Translations under genes and position numbers: made by a program | The notes under the pieces: model-generated | What the model saw: only the letters and a program-made list of their open reading frames with translations | The model's database searches: none | What the model was told of the DNA's origin: nothing | NCBI GenBank assembly: GCA_003220955.1 | Contig: QHTW01000221.1 | Location: 1-22,845 of the forward strand | Reading direction: 5' to 3' | Length of the DNA: 22,845 nt | Source of the DNA: Gemmatimonadota bacterium | GTDB taxonomy: Bacteria; Gemmatimonadota; Gemmatimonadetes; Gemmatimonadales; GWC2-71-9 | In this document: positions 7,568 through 15,377 of the stretch, one piece after another | How positions within the stretch are numbered: position 1 is the first letter of the stretch | Layout: every line of letters starts with the position of its first letter

Positions 7568-7866
7568 GTCCCCGTACGCAGCCGGAGCGCGCCATAGAAG
7601 ATGAACAGGAGGCTCACGACGACCGCGACGCCAAGGAGCAGCGGGCCACCGAAAAGAAACGCGAAGAAACGATTGTCGAACTTGAGATGCATGTAGAACA
7701 TCACGACCAGCGTGAACTTGACCGCGGAAAGGAACAGCAGCACCGGCACGAGCACCGTCTGGAACGTCGGCACGTAGAAAATGCCCACCTCGATCAGCGT
7801 GATCATCACGAGGATCGCGGCGACCCGCAGGTAGGTGCCCGTCGTCGCGTGCGCCTGCTCGCTCAT
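7564..7866 (-). CDS. ctaF: Cytochrome c oxidase subunit IV (prokaryotic COX4 family)
   Basis: A 100-residue protein with three hydrophobic segments at about residues 11-31, 37-58 and 68-93. The signature VVMFYMHLKFDNRFF between segments two and three is typical of the small subunit IV of bacterial aa3/caa3 oxidases. This subunit stabilises the complex and does not carry cofactors. ATG at 7866, 10 bases after ctaE; its stop overlaps the GTG of ctaG (GTGA). Length is normal for the family. Confidence 0.88.
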   Translation of the reverse strand: MSEQAHATTGTYLRVAAILVMITLIEVGIFYVPTFQTVLVPVLLFLSAVKFTLVVMFYMHLKFDNRFFAFLFGGPLLLGVAVVVSLLFIFYGALRLRTGT

Positions 7867-7876
7867 GCTCTTCCTC

Positions 7877-8467
7877 TCACTGAATCAGGTACACGACCGT
7901 GAAGATCACGATCCAAACGACGTCCACGAAGTGCCAGTACAACCCCGTGATCTCGACGGTCATCGCGTTCGCCGGGCCGAGCTTCCCGCGGAGCGCCTGC
8001 ACCCACAGTGTCAGCAGCCAGATCACCCCGACCGTCACGTGGGCGCCATGCGTTCCCGTCAGCACGTAGAATGTCGAGCCGAAGAGGTTCGTCGTGAGAC
8101 CCAGGCCCTCATGCACGAAGTGACTGAACTCCCAGAACTGACCGCCCAGGAAAACCAGGCCGAGCAGCGCGGTCACCAGCAACCAGAGCTTCCCCTGTTT
8201 CATATCGCCGCGTTGGACCGCGGCGAGCGCGAGCACCATCGCCAGGCTCGACATCAACAAGTCGAACGTGCTGAACGACGTGAACGGGATATTCAGGATC
8301 TCATGCGGGAACGGACCGGTAAGACTCCTTCCTTTATAGACCAAGTACGTCGAGATGAGCGAGCCGAACAGCAGGCACTCCGAGCCGATAAAAGCCCAGA
8401 ACGCCATCTTGCGGCTGTCGAGCCCCATGCTCGTGCGGTGCGCTGCGTGCGTGTGCGCAGGAGTCAT
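7877..8467 (-). CDS. ctaE: Cytochrome c oxidase subunit III
   Basis: A 196-residue subunit III with about five membrane segments, the short bacterial form lacking the first two helices of mitochondrial COX3. Recognisable stretches are KMAFWAFIGSECLLFGSLI, GGQFWEFSHFVHEG, FYVLTGTHGAHVTVGV and the C-terminal GLYWHFVDVVWIVIF. It belongs to the core of the proton-pumping oxidase in the cytoplasmic membrane. The ATG at 8467 directly follows the TAA of ctaD with no gap. Confidence 0.95.
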   Translation of the reverse strand: MTPAHTHAAHRTSMGLDSRKMAFWAFIGSECLLFGSLISTYLVYKGRSLTGPFPHEILNIPFTSFSTFDLLMSSLAMVLALAAVQRGDMKQGKLWLLVTALLGLVFLGGQFWEFSHFVHEGLGLTTNLFGSTFYVLTGTHGAHVTVGVIWLLTLWVQALRGKLGPANAMTVEITGLYWHFVDVVWIVIFTVVYLIQ

Positions 8468-10261
8468 TTACATCTCAAAGGGCTCGTAGGCCCACCGATA
8501 AATGCCCACGATCACCACGGCCGCTCCCACGAACACGAGCGGCAACGTCCGGGAGATCGCGGCGATCGCGAGGATGGGAAGACCGATGGCGGTGATCATG
8601 GGCCACCACGACCCTCCCGGCACGTGAATCGGTGCCGGCGGCCGCTCCGGCAGCGCTGGCATCGGGGCATGCCGCTCCGTGTGCCACAGCGGCATTCGGC
8701 TTTCGACCGTGGGAATCACGGTGAAGTTGTACACGGGCGGCGGCGACGGAATCGCCCATTCGAGCGTCGCGCCGCCCCACGGATTGCTGGGCGCCGTCAT
8801 CGGCTGCCAGCGGGTGCGCAGCAGGCTCCAGAAGAACACCAGCGTCGCCAGACCGATCAGGAATGCGCCGATCGTCGACGCCAGATTGAATCCCGTCACG
8901 CCGAGATCCGACGAGTACGTGTAGATGCGGCGCGGCATGCCGAGCAATCCGGAGAAGTGCATCGGGAAGAAGGCGAGATTCATGCCGATCATGGTCAACC
9001 AGAAGTGCACTTTGCCCAGCGGTTCCGAGAGCATGCGACCCGTCATCTTGGGCCACCAGTAGTACATCCCGGCGAACAGGCCGAGGATCGTCCCGCCGAA
9101 CAGCACATAGTGGATGTGCGCGACGACGTAATACGTATCGGTCTGTTGCAGGTCGGAGGGGGCGGCGGCGTGCGAGACGCCGGACAGGCCGCCGATGATG
9201 AACATCGCGATGAACCCGACCGCAAAGAGCAGTGACGTCGTGAACCGGATCTGCCCACCCCAGAGCGTCCCGATCCAGTTGAAGATCTTCACACCGGTCG
9301 GAATGGCGATGAGCATGGTGGTACCGGCGAACACCGAGTCGGCGATGGGGCCCAGCCCGGTCGAGAACATGTGGTGGCTCCACACGCTCCAGCCGAGAAA
9401 CGCGATCACCACGCCCGAATACACGACGACGGTATAGCCGAACAATGGCTTCTTCGAGAACGTCGGGAGCACTTCTGAGATGATGCCCATCGCGGGCAGA
9501 ATCAGGATATAGACCTCGGGGTGCCCGAACATCCAGAACAGGTGCTGCCACAGGATCGGGTCGCCGCCGCCCTGGGGCACGAAGAAATGCGTGCCGAAGA
9601 AGCGATCGAACATCAGCAGCACGAGCGCGACGGTGATCACGGGAAATGCCGTAATCACGAGGAACTGCGTGATGAGCGTCATCCAGGTGAACGGCGGGAG
9701 GCGCAGCATGCGCATCCCCGGGGCGCGCATGTTGAGGATCGTGACGATGAAATTGAAGCCCGCGGCGAGAGACGCGATGCCCAGGATCTGCAGTCCCAGC
9801 AGCCAGAAGTCGACGTTGGGACCCGGCGAGAACTGCCGGGACGTGAGATTCGCGTAGCCGAACCACCCTGCATCCGGTGCCACAGAGAGCCGATCGGCGC
9901 CGAACAGCGGTCCCGCGATGAAGCTCGCGTTCAGGAAGAGGCCGCCGAGCAGAAATACCCAGTAGCTGAAGGCGTTCAGCCGCGGGAAGGCGACATCGCG
10001 CGCGCCGATCTGCAGCGGGATGATGAAATTGAAGAACGCCGCCGACAGCGGCATGAGCGCCAGGAATACCATCGTCGTACCGTGCATCGTAAACAGCTGG
10101 TTGAACGTTTCGGCGCTGACGCCCAGGCCCCCGTCTGGCCGCGCCAGCTGCGCACGGATGATCAAGGCTTCCAATCCGCCCACTAGGAAAAACCCGAACG
10201 CCGTCCAGAAGTAGAGGAGGCCGATTCGCTTGTGGTCGGTGGTGGTGAGCCAGCTCTTCAT
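8468..10261 (-). CDS. ctaD: Cytochrome c oxidase subunit I (A1-type heme-copper oxidase)
   Basis: The catalytic subunit that reduces O2 to water and pumps protons. The 597 residues contain about 12 membrane helices in the core, plus an extra C-terminal hydrophobic pair at about 553-590. Visible ligands: heme a H60 (TMHGTTM) and H384; heme a3 H382 (VVAHIHYV); CuB H247, H296 and H297, with the cross-link tyrosine Y251 (GHPEVYILILP). E249 in that motif marks an A1-type enzyme. K325 (GVKIFNW) fits the K channel and D89 (ARDVAFPRLN) the D channel. ATG at 10261 overlaps the stop of ctaC in an ATGA. The protein appears full length and intact. Confidence 0.97.
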   Translation of the reverse strand: MKSWLTTTDHKRIGLLYFWTAFGFFLVGGLEALIIRAQLARPDGGLGVSAETFNQLFTMHGTTMVFLALMPLSAAFFNFIIPLQIGARDVAFPRLNAFSYWVFLLGGLFLNASFIAGPLFGADRLSVAPDAGWFGYANLTSRQFSPGPNVDFWLLGLQILGIASLAAGFNFIVTILNMRAPGMRMLRLPPFTWMTLITQFLVITAFPVITVALVLLMFDRFFGTHFFVPQGGGDPILWQHLFWMFGHPEVYILILPAMGIISEVLPTFSKKPLFGYTVVVYSGVVIAFLGWSVWSHHMFSTGLGPIADSVFAGTTMLIAIPTGVKIFNWIGTLWGGQIRFTTSLLFAVGFIAMFIIGGLSGVSHAAAPSDLQQTDTYYVVAHIHYVLFGGTILGLFAGMYYWWPKMTGRMLSEPLGKVHFWLTMIGMNLAFFPMHFSGLLGMPRRIYTYSSDLGVTGFNLASTIGAFLIGLATLVFFWSLLRTRWQPMTAPSNPWGGATLEWAIPSPPPVYNFTVIPTVESRMPLWHTERHAPMPALPERPPAPIHVPGGSWWPMITAIGLPILAIAAISRTLPLVFVGAAVVIVGIYRWAYEPFEM

Positions 10262-11244
10262 TTCAGGCTCTGGAGATAAGCGATTAAAGCGTCTAAATCC
10301 TGCAGCGAAAGGTTTTGTGGGGTCATCAGCGCGCCCGGCTTCAGCGCGGGAGCATTCATGATCCAGCGGCGGAGCATTTCCGTGGTGTTCGGGAACAACG
10401 CGCCCGCGATTGTCGCACGGCTCCCGAGGTGACTCAGATCAGGCCCGACCTTGCCCTGCGAGAGCCCTGCAATCGTGTGACAGGCGATGCACGGGCTGCG
10501 CCGGTACACCTGCTGGCCCGCCTCGGCGGGCGACCCCTTGGCGGGGGTCGCGGGGGCGGTGCGTTGCTGGTCGACCCAGCGCTGGAACACGGAGTCCGAC
10601 TGCACCACGACGCGCAGCCGCATGTTGGCGTGCGATGCGCCGCAGAACTCGGCGCATTGGCCCCAGTATTCGCCCGTCGAATCGGCGCGCCAGGCGATAC
10701 GGTTGGTGCGGCCCTGAATGAGATCTCGCTTGCCGCCCAGCCGCGGCACCCAGAAGCTGTGAATGACATCGGCTGACGTCATTTCGAGCTGAATTGGCGT
10801 CTGCACCGGGAGGTGCAGCTCGTTGTAGGCGCTGATGTTCAGCGTCGGGTAGCGATACTCCCACCACCACTGGTGCCCGATGACTTCCACGCGCAGCGCC
10901 CCTTCCGGGGCGTGACCCGCGGTCGCGAAAATCGTGCGCATCGTGGGCACGGCGATAAACACGAGAATCAGCGCCGGCGCGAGCGTCCAGCCGATCTCGA
11001 GCACGGTATGGCCATGCACGGGTTTCGGCGCGGCCGCGCCCGGACGCGCGCGAAAGCGCGCGAGCGCGATCAGGAGCAGCGCCTCGACGACGATGAAGAC
11101 GGCGACGGCCCACCAGAAAACGTTTTTGAAAAGCCCGAAGAGGTCGGCGCTGAAATCGGACGCCGGCGTGAGCGTCGATTGGGGAAGGTGCGCGCCGCCG
11201 CAAGCGGTCAGGAGGAGCAGAACGACGAGCAGGGCCAGCGGCAC
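10258..11244 (-). CDS. ctaC: Cytochrome c oxidase subunit II with fused cytochrome c domain (caa3 type)
   Basis: A 328-residue lipoprotein-type subunit II. The signal ends in the lipobox LTA-C15. Two membrane helices lie at about 42-63 and 81-103. The CuA domain has H162, C197, E199, C201, H205 and M208 (GQCAEFCGASHANMRL). A C-terminal cytochrome c domain (about 238-328) carries C252-I-A-C255-H256 with a likely distal Met in ALMTPQ. The fused cytochrome makes this a caa3 oxidase, receiving electrons from a cytochrome c pool and passing them to subunit I. The first possible start in the frame is GTG at 11244, because an in-frame TAG lies four codons upstream. The signal has no positively charged n-region. 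There is no Shine-Dalgarno sequence, but a good promoter ends six bases upstream. Confidence 0.95.
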   Translation of the reverse strand: MPLALLVVLLLLTACGGAHLPQSTLTPASDFSADLFGLFKNVFWWAVAVFIVVEALLLIALARFRARPGAAAPKPVHGHTVLEIGWTLAPALILVFIAVPTMRTIFATAGHAPEGALRVEVIGHQWWWEYRYPTLNISAYNELHLPVQTPIQLEMTSADVIHSFWVPRLGGKRDLIQGRTNRIAWRADSTGEYWGQCAEFCGASHANMRLRVVVQSDSVFQRWVDQQRTAPATPAKGSPAEAGQQVYRRSPCIACHTIAGLSQGKVGPDLSHLGSRATIAGALFPNTTEMLRRWIMNAPALKPGALMTPQNLSLQDLDALIAYLQSLK

Positions 11245-11250
11245 GGCGTG

Positions 11251-11279
11251 AAACTAGACACGGCCCCGCCACCCGTCAA
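11251..11279 (-). promoter_or_regulatory. Promoter of the cta operon, probably giving a leaderless transcript
   Basis: On the minus strand TTGACG (11279-11274), a 17-base spacer and TAGTTT (11256-11251) form a near-consensus sigma70 promoter. The -10 ends only six bases before the GTG of ctaC, so the transcript would begin at or within a base or two of the start codon. This agrees with the absence of a ribosome binding site. Confidence 0.5.
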
Positions 11280-11292
11280 CGCGCGCGTGCGT

Positions 11293-11997
11293 TTAGCGCG
11301 GCGGCCGCCCGCCGGGAAGGCCAGGCATCTCCTGCGGTGTCTCGGTGATGGATGATTTGGCGTCGGTTCCCTGACCCGTCAGTTCCATCACTGCACCGTC
11401 TTTCAGGACCGCTTTCACCATCGAGAATTGCAGGTCCGGCTGCACCCAGACCTCGGACACCATCTGCGACCCTGGATTCCGCATGTGCAGGGCGCGGAAC
11501 TCACCCCCGGGAACGGTGACGGGCTCCCACCCAACGACCTCCATCGCCTGACACTGGCGGGCGAGATCGGCTGCCATGTTCATCCCGGGCGACGAGTTGA
11601 CCATCTGGACCATCTGCGCAGGCATCTTCATCGCCGGTTGGTCCCCGCTCTTCATCACCATGCTCCGCACGCTTCCGGTCCCTAGCCCCGGCACCAACAT
11701 CTGCATGATCATCCTGTCCCTGGGCCGCTTGGGATCGCCGAGCGAGACTTCGTACCAGTAATACGTCGTGGCCTCCTGCGTTTCCTTGCCGACGACCGCC
11801 ATCCGCATCGTGTTGCCGTTGGTCCGCCCACCGGTCCAGTTGTAGGTTGCCCACGTTCCCACGGCGAGCGTGCGGTTCTGCACCTGTCTGCAGAACTTAT
11901 CCCTGTCCTGCGACGCCTGCGCAGCCGCCGGACGGGTCAAGACTGTGGCGCCGAGGGCGACCGCGAGAACGATGGAACAGACGCGCATGCGAAACAT
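11293..11997 (-). CDS. Methionine-rich secreted protein of unknown function
   Basis: From the ATG at 11997 (GGAG seven bases upstream) the protein has 234 residues. A signal peptide spans about 1-28 with a likely cleavage after AAAQA. The frame stays open further upstream toward the tRNA gene, but the signal peptide and ribosome binding site fix this start. The mature part has two cysteines (C36 and C149), so one disulfide is possible. Residues 93-142 hold about eleven methionines (MIMQM, MVMKS, MKMPAQMVQM, GMNM). The C-terminal part (VWVQPDLQFSMVKAVLKDG, MELTGQGTDA) resembles LolA/DUF4412-like beta domains; that similarity is from memory and weak. It lies 48 bases upstream of ctaC, in the same direction. 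A copper-related role near the oxidase is a guess from the methionines and position only. Confidence 0.75.
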   Translation of the reverse strand: MFRMRVCSIVLAVALGATVLTRPAAAQASQDRDKFCRQVQNRTLAVGTWATYNWTGGRTNGNTMRMAVVGKETQEATTYYWYEVSLGDPKRPRDRMIMQMLVPGLGTGSVRSMVMKSGDQPAMKMPAQMVQMVNSSPGMNMAADLARQCQAMEVVGWEPVTVPGGEFRALHMRNPGSQMVSEVWVQPDLQFSMVKAVLKDGAVMELTGQGTDAKSSITETPQEMPGLPGGRPPR

Positions 11998-12065
11998 GAG
12001 GTGGCTCCAGAAGCTGGACAGGGACGACAACAGGACCCGAGAAAGATACATTTCGCATAACGTTC

Positions 12066-12147
12066 GCGACCGTGGCGGAATTGGCAGACGCGCCAGCCTT
12101 AGGAGCTGGTGGGGCAACCCGTGGGGGTTCGAGTCCCTGGTCGTCGA
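12066..12147 (+). tRNA. tRNA-Leu (anticodon UAG), 3' side irregular
   Basis: A class II tRNA. Acceptor GCGACCG (12066-12072), then TG, a D arm around GGCGGAATTGGCAGACGCGC, an anticodon stem CCAGC/GCTGG (12093-12097/12105-12109) with loop CTTAGGA and anticodon TAG (12100-12102). A long variable arm (GGGGCAACCC) and the T loop TTCGAGT (12128-12134) follow. The 3' acceptor strand TGGTCGT (12138-12144) pairs with the 5' strand, but then the 3' side of the T stem is only CCC, about two bases short. The discriminator position is C instead of the expected A. No CCA is encoded. The identity is clear; functionality as written is doubtful. An 8-bp repeat begins within the acceptor. Confidence 0.75.
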
Positions 12148-12163
12148 GACGTCGAGACGTCTA
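12143..12163. repeat. 8-bp tandem repeat at the 3' end of tRNA-Leu
   Basis: GTCGAGAC occurs twice in tandem (12143-12150, 12151-12158) followed by GTCTAG, giving the palindrome AGACGTCT at 12155-12162. The first copy overlaps the last bases of the tRNA acceptor. No inverted copy is visible in the 45 bases up to tig, unlike the other repeat loci in this window. Confidence 0.55.
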
Positions 12164-12192
12164 GGCTACCCTGAGTGGCTTCCTCACCAGGT

Positions 12193-12198
12193 TAGATT
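12193..12198 (+). promoter_or_regulatory. Candidate -10 element of a leaderless promoter for tig
   Basis: TAGATT ends nine bases before the tig ATG (12208). The bases between are pyrimidine-rich (ATCCCCCAC), with no Shine-Dalgarno sequence. A weak -35-like CTGAGT lies 16 bases upstream. The same 9-base spacing occurs at the 6202 gene. Readthrough from the tRNA promoter is an alternative. Confidence 0.3.
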
Positions 12199-12207
12199 AT
12201 CCCCCAC

Positions 12208-13455
12208 ATGCCCGAGATACTCGTAAGGAAAACGAAGGTCGAGCCCGGGGAAGCGTCTCTCGAAGTCACTATCCCCCCCGACAACGTCAAAGCCGCCGAG
12301 GAGCGCGCGACGAAAGCCTATCAGCAACGGGCCCGCCTGCCGGGCTTCCGGCAAGGGAAGGTGCCTGCCGCCGTCGTTCGCAAGAAGTTCGCCGATGACA
12401 TCCGGCAGGAAACGCTGCGCGAGCTGGTGCAGGAGAGCTGGCGCGTCGCGCAAAAGCAGGAAGAGCTGAAGCCCATCGCCGATCCCCACATTCACAACCT
12501 GAAGTGGGAGGAAGGCGCTCCCGTCACGTTCGAATTCCACGTCGAGCTGAAACCCGAGCTCAAGCTCGAGCGGCTCGGCAATTTCCGGCTGACGCGGAAA
12601 GTCGCGGCGGTCACCGCCGCACGGGTGGACGCCCAGCTCAACGCGATGCGGGAGCAGCGCGCGCCCTGGACGCCGGTCCCCGGCGAAAAGCCGAAGCCCA
12701 AGGATCTCGTGGACGTGCTGATCGCGACCCGCGAAAACGGCGTGGCCAAGGATCCGCAGCCCTACCAGTTCGTGCTGGGCGAGGGTCGCGCGATCCCCGA
12801 CGTCGAAGAGCGCATCCTGAGCCTTGCGCCCGGTGAATCGGTGGACGCGACGGTCCGATTCCCCGACGACTTCGCCGAGGAAGCCAAACGTGGGCAGACG
12901 CGCGACATCCAGCTCACGCTCCGCGAGGTCAAGCGTCAGGAGCTGCCGGCGCTGGATGACGCGTTCGCCCGGGAAATGGGCGATTTCGAGTCGTTGGAGG
13001 CATTGCGCACCGCGATCGCCGAGGATCTCAAGAAGGAGGCGGAGCGGGAAGCCGATGCCCGCGTGCGGGCCGAGCTGGTCGAGCAGATCGTGCAGGCGAA
13101 CAACGTCGTCGCCCCTCGGCCGCTGGTCGAGCGCGTGCTGGGGATGTACGCTCAAGCGTACGAGATTCCCGAGGAGCGCTGGGAGAAGTTCGCCGAGGAG
13201 TTCCGGACCGTCGCCGAAGCGCAGGTGCGGCGCGATCTCGTGCTCGATCATGTCGTCGAGGCACAGAAGCTGCGCGCCACCGAGGCGGAGCTCGACCAGA
13301 GGATCCAGGAGCTCGCCGAGCGGCGTGGGATGAAGGCGGCGGAGCTGTATGCGTCGCTGGAGAAAGCCAAACGGCTCCGCGATGTCGCGCGGAGCATCAC
13401 CGAGGAGAAGGTGTTCACCCATCTCCTGTCGCAGTCCACCGTGGAGCAAGCGTGA
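12208..13455 (+). CDS. tig: Trigger factor (ribosome-associated chaperone)
   Basis: A 415-residue trigger factor that binds nascent chains at the ribosomal exit tunnel. The N-terminal ribosome-binding domain (about 1-115) carries the signature LPGFRQGKVP at residues 44-53. The FKBP-like peptidyl-prolyl isomerase domain spans about 145-225 and looks degenerate in its active-site region. The helical C-terminal substrate cradle runs from about 245 to 415. The ATG at 12208 gives a family-typical N-terminus; no Shine-Dalgarno sequence is present. Its stop overlaps the GTG of clpP (GTGA), and tig-clpP-clpX is a widely conserved order. The encoded protein appears intact. Confidence 0.96.
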   Translation: MPEILVRKTKVEPGEASLEVTIPPDNVKAAEERATKAYQQRARLPGFRQGKVPAAVVRKKFADDIRQETLRELVQESWRVAQKQEELKPIADPHIHNLKWEEGAPVTFEFHVELKPELKLERLGNFRLTRKVAAVTAARVDAQLNAMREQRAPWTPVPGEKPKPKDLVDVLIATRENGVAKDPQPYQFVLGEGRAIPDVEERILSLAPGESVDATVRFPDDFAEEAKRGQTRDIQLTLREVKRQELPALDDAFAREMGDFESLEALRTAIAEDLKKEAEREADARVRAELVEQIVQANNVVAPRPLVERVLGMYAQAYEIPEERWEKFAEEFRTVAEAQVRRDLVLDHVVEAQKLRATEAELDQRIQELAERRGMKAAELYASLEKAKRLRDVARSITEEKVFTHLLSQSTVEQA

Positions 13456-14087
13456 CGAAGAGCGAAAGCCACATCTATCCGCCTTATATCATCGAGCGCT
13501 CGAGCCGTGGCGAGCGCACCTATGACATCTTCAGCCGGCTGCTGATGGATCGGATCGTCTTTCTCGGCAGCTCCATCGGCGACGATGTCGCCAACATCAT
13601 CATCGCCCAGCTCCTGTTCCTGGACGCCGACAATCCGGAGCGCGACATCTACCTCTATGTCAACTCCCCGGGCGGCATCGTGTCCTCGGGCATGGCGATC
13701 TACGACACGATGCAGTTCCTGCGCGCGCCCGTGAACACGATTTGTATGGGCATGGCGGCCTCCATGGGATCATTCCTGCTCGCCGCCGGCCGCAAGGGGA
13801 AGCGCTCGGCGCTGCCGCACGCGCGGATCATGATGCACCAGCCCTCGGGCGGCACCCAGGGCACCGCGGCGGACATCGAGATTCAGGCGAAAGAGATCCT
13901 CTTCCTGCGCCGCAAGCTCAACGAGCTCTACGCCAAGCACACTGGCAAGACAGTGGAGAGCATCGAGAAGGACATGGACCGTGATCGCTTCATGTCGGCG
14001 GAAGAGGCGAAAGAGTACGGATTGATCGATCACGTCATTTCGAACTTCGAGGAAATCAAGGAAGACGGGAAAGCGAAAAAGTCATGA
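13452..14087 (+). CDS. clpP: ATP-dependent Clp protease proteolytic subunit ClpP
   Basis: The 211-residue serine peptidase that forms the tetradecameric barrel and degrades substrates fed by ClpX. The catalytic triad is S104 (MGMAASMGSF), H129 (MMHQPSGG) and D178 (DMDRDRFMSAEEA), corresponding to S97/H122/D171 of the E. coli protein. The processing-site region and the N-terminal loop SRGERTYDIFSRLL are conserved. The start is GTG at 13452, with GGAG six bases upstream, inside a GTGA overlap with tig. clpX follows 39 bases downstream. Confidence 0.97.
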   Translation: MTKSESHIYPPYIIERSSRGERTYDIFSRLLMDRIVFLGSSIGDDVANIIIAQLLFLDADNPERDIYLYVNSPGGIVSSGMAIYDTMQFLRAPVNTICMGMAASMGSFLLAAGRKGKRSALPHARIMMHQPSGGTQGTAADIEIQAKEILFLRRKLNELYAKHTGKTVESIEKDMDRDRFMSAEEAKEYGLIDHVISNFEEIKEDGKAKKS

Positions 14088-14088
14088 C

Positions 14089-14125
14089 TTGCGCCGCTCG
14101 GGCGCCTTTCCCATACTAGGGGAAC
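14089..14125 (+). promoter_or_regulatory. clpP-clpX intergenic signals
   Basis: The 39-base gap holds a small hairpin (GCGCC/GGCGC, 14091-14105) followed by CTTT, too weak to be a convincing terminator. It also has a possible promoter, TTGCGC (14089-14094) with CATACT (14112-14117) at 17-base spacing. A clear AGGGGA ribosome binding site lies just upstream of the clpX ATG at 14127. Separate control of clpX is possible but not established. Confidence 0.25.
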
Positions 14126-14126
14126 G

Positions 14127-15377
14127 ATGTCGCACGACAAGCATCTCCGCTGCTCATTTTGCGGCAAATCCAAGGACTCGGTCCGGAAGTTCATCTCCGG
14201 CCCCTCGGTCTACATCTGCAATGAGTGCATCGCGCTCTGCAATGAGATTCTGGCCGAGGACGAGGAGCGTGAAGTCGCCGAAGCCATCACGCAGGTCCCC
14301 ACGCCCGCGGAGATCAAGGACGTCTTAGACCAGTACGTGATCGGGCAGGACCGCGCCAAGAAGACTCTCGCCGTTGCCGTCTACAACCACTACAAGCGCA
14401 TCAACTCCCACTCGGGCCGCGACAACGAGGTCGAGCTCGACAAGAGCAACATCCTGTTGATCGGCCCGACCGGAGTCGGGAAGACGTTGCTGGCGCAGAC
14501 GCTGGCGCGGATCCTCGACGTGCCGTTTACGATCGCCGACGCCACCACGCTGACCGAAGCCGGCTACGTGGGGGAGGACGTCGAAAACATCCTGGTGCGC
14601 CTGCTGCAAGCCGCCGACTTCAACGTCTCCGAGGCCGAGCGGGGCATCGTCTATATCGACGAGATCGACAAGATCGCGCGCAAGTCAGAGAACCCCAGCA
14701 TCACGCGCGACGTCTCGGGCGAAGGTGTGCAGCAGGCGCTGCTCAAGATCCTGGAAGGCACGGTCGCGAGCGTGCCGCCGCAGGGCGGGCGCAAGCATCC
14801 GCAGCAGGAATACATCCAGGTCAACACGAAGGACATCCTGTTCATCTGCGGCGGCGCATTCGACGGGCTCGAGAAGATCATCGAGTCCCGCACCGGCCGG
14901 CGCCAGATCGGCTTTACGAAGGAAGAGGTTGCCGAAGGCGTCGCCGAGAAGCTGAAGAAGAACCCGTTCCAGGACGTCGAGCCGGACGACTTGCTGCGCT
15001 ACGGGCTCATCCCCGAACTGGTGGGTCGTTTACCCGTGACCGTGCCGCTCGACGCGCTCGACGAGGAGGCATTGGTCAAAATCCTCACCGAGCCCAAGAA
15101 CGCGCTCGCCAAGCAGTACCAGAAGCTGTTCGACCTTGAGGACGTGCGTCTGACGCTCGAGAAGGACGCGCTCAAGGCGATCGCGGCGAAGGCCATGAAG
15201 CGTGGCACCGGCGCGAGAGGGCTGCGCGCCATCCTCGAAGAGATGATGACCGAGATCATGTTCGAGCTGCCGAGCCGCGATGACGTGCGCGAGGTGGCGA
15301 TCACCGCCGAATGCGTCACGTCCGGCCGCGCGCCGCTCCTCGTGACCGAGCGTCCCCGCCAGAAGAAAGAAGCCTGA
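14127..15377 (+). CDS. clpX: ATP-dependent Clp protease ATP-binding subunit ClpX
   Basis: A 416-residue AAA+ unfoldase that recognises, unfolds and threads substrates into ClpP. The N-terminal zinc-binding domain has C9, C12, C31 and C34 (LRCSFCGKS, YICNECIALC). Walker A is G113-PTGVGKT, the pore loop is GYVGED (147-152), and Walker B is IVYIDEID (174-181). The ClpP-docking loop tip IGF is at 261-263, and the sensor 2 region is GTGARGLRAILEE. Length is normal. The ribosome binding site is AGGGGA. The stop TGA (15375-15377) is preceded by C, forming a CTGA where the next gene appears to begin. Confidence 0.97.
   Translation: MSHDKHLRCSFCGKSKDSVRKFISGPSVYICNECIALCNEILAEDEEREVAEAITQVPTPAEIKDVLDQYVIGQDRAKKTLAVAVYNHYKRINSHSGRDNEVELDKSNILLIGPTGVGKTLLAQTLARILDVPFTIADATTLTEAGYVGEDVENILVRLLQAADFNVSEAERGIVYIDEIDKIARKSENPSITRDVSGEGVQQALLKILEGTVASVPPQGGRKHPQQEYIQVNTKDILFICGGAFDGLEKIIESRTGRRQIGFTKEEVAEGVAEKLKKNPFQDVEPDDLLRYGLIPELVGRLPVTVPLDALDEEALVKILTEPKNALAKQYQKLFDLEDVRLTLEKDALKAIAAKAMKRGTGARGLRAILEEMMTEIMFELPSRDDVREVAITAECVTSGRAPLLVTERPRQKKEA

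Noticed and set aside
7835..9235. Long open frame (over 460 codons) on the plus strand antisense to ctaE/ctaD
   Set aside because: Its product is Arg/His/Glu/Gln-rich with no recognisable domain. It mirrors the codon pattern of the GC-rich cox genes on the other strand, whose protein identity is certain.
11998..12117. N-terminal extension of the methionine-rich secreted protein by 40 residues
   Set aside because: The extension would run antisense into the tRNA gene, and the signal peptide with its GGAG site begins at 11997.
12184..13449. Long open frame (421 codons) on the minus strand covering tig
   Set aside because: Antisense shadow of trigger factor; low-complexity leucine/arginine-rich product, no start signals, and tig is unmistakable.
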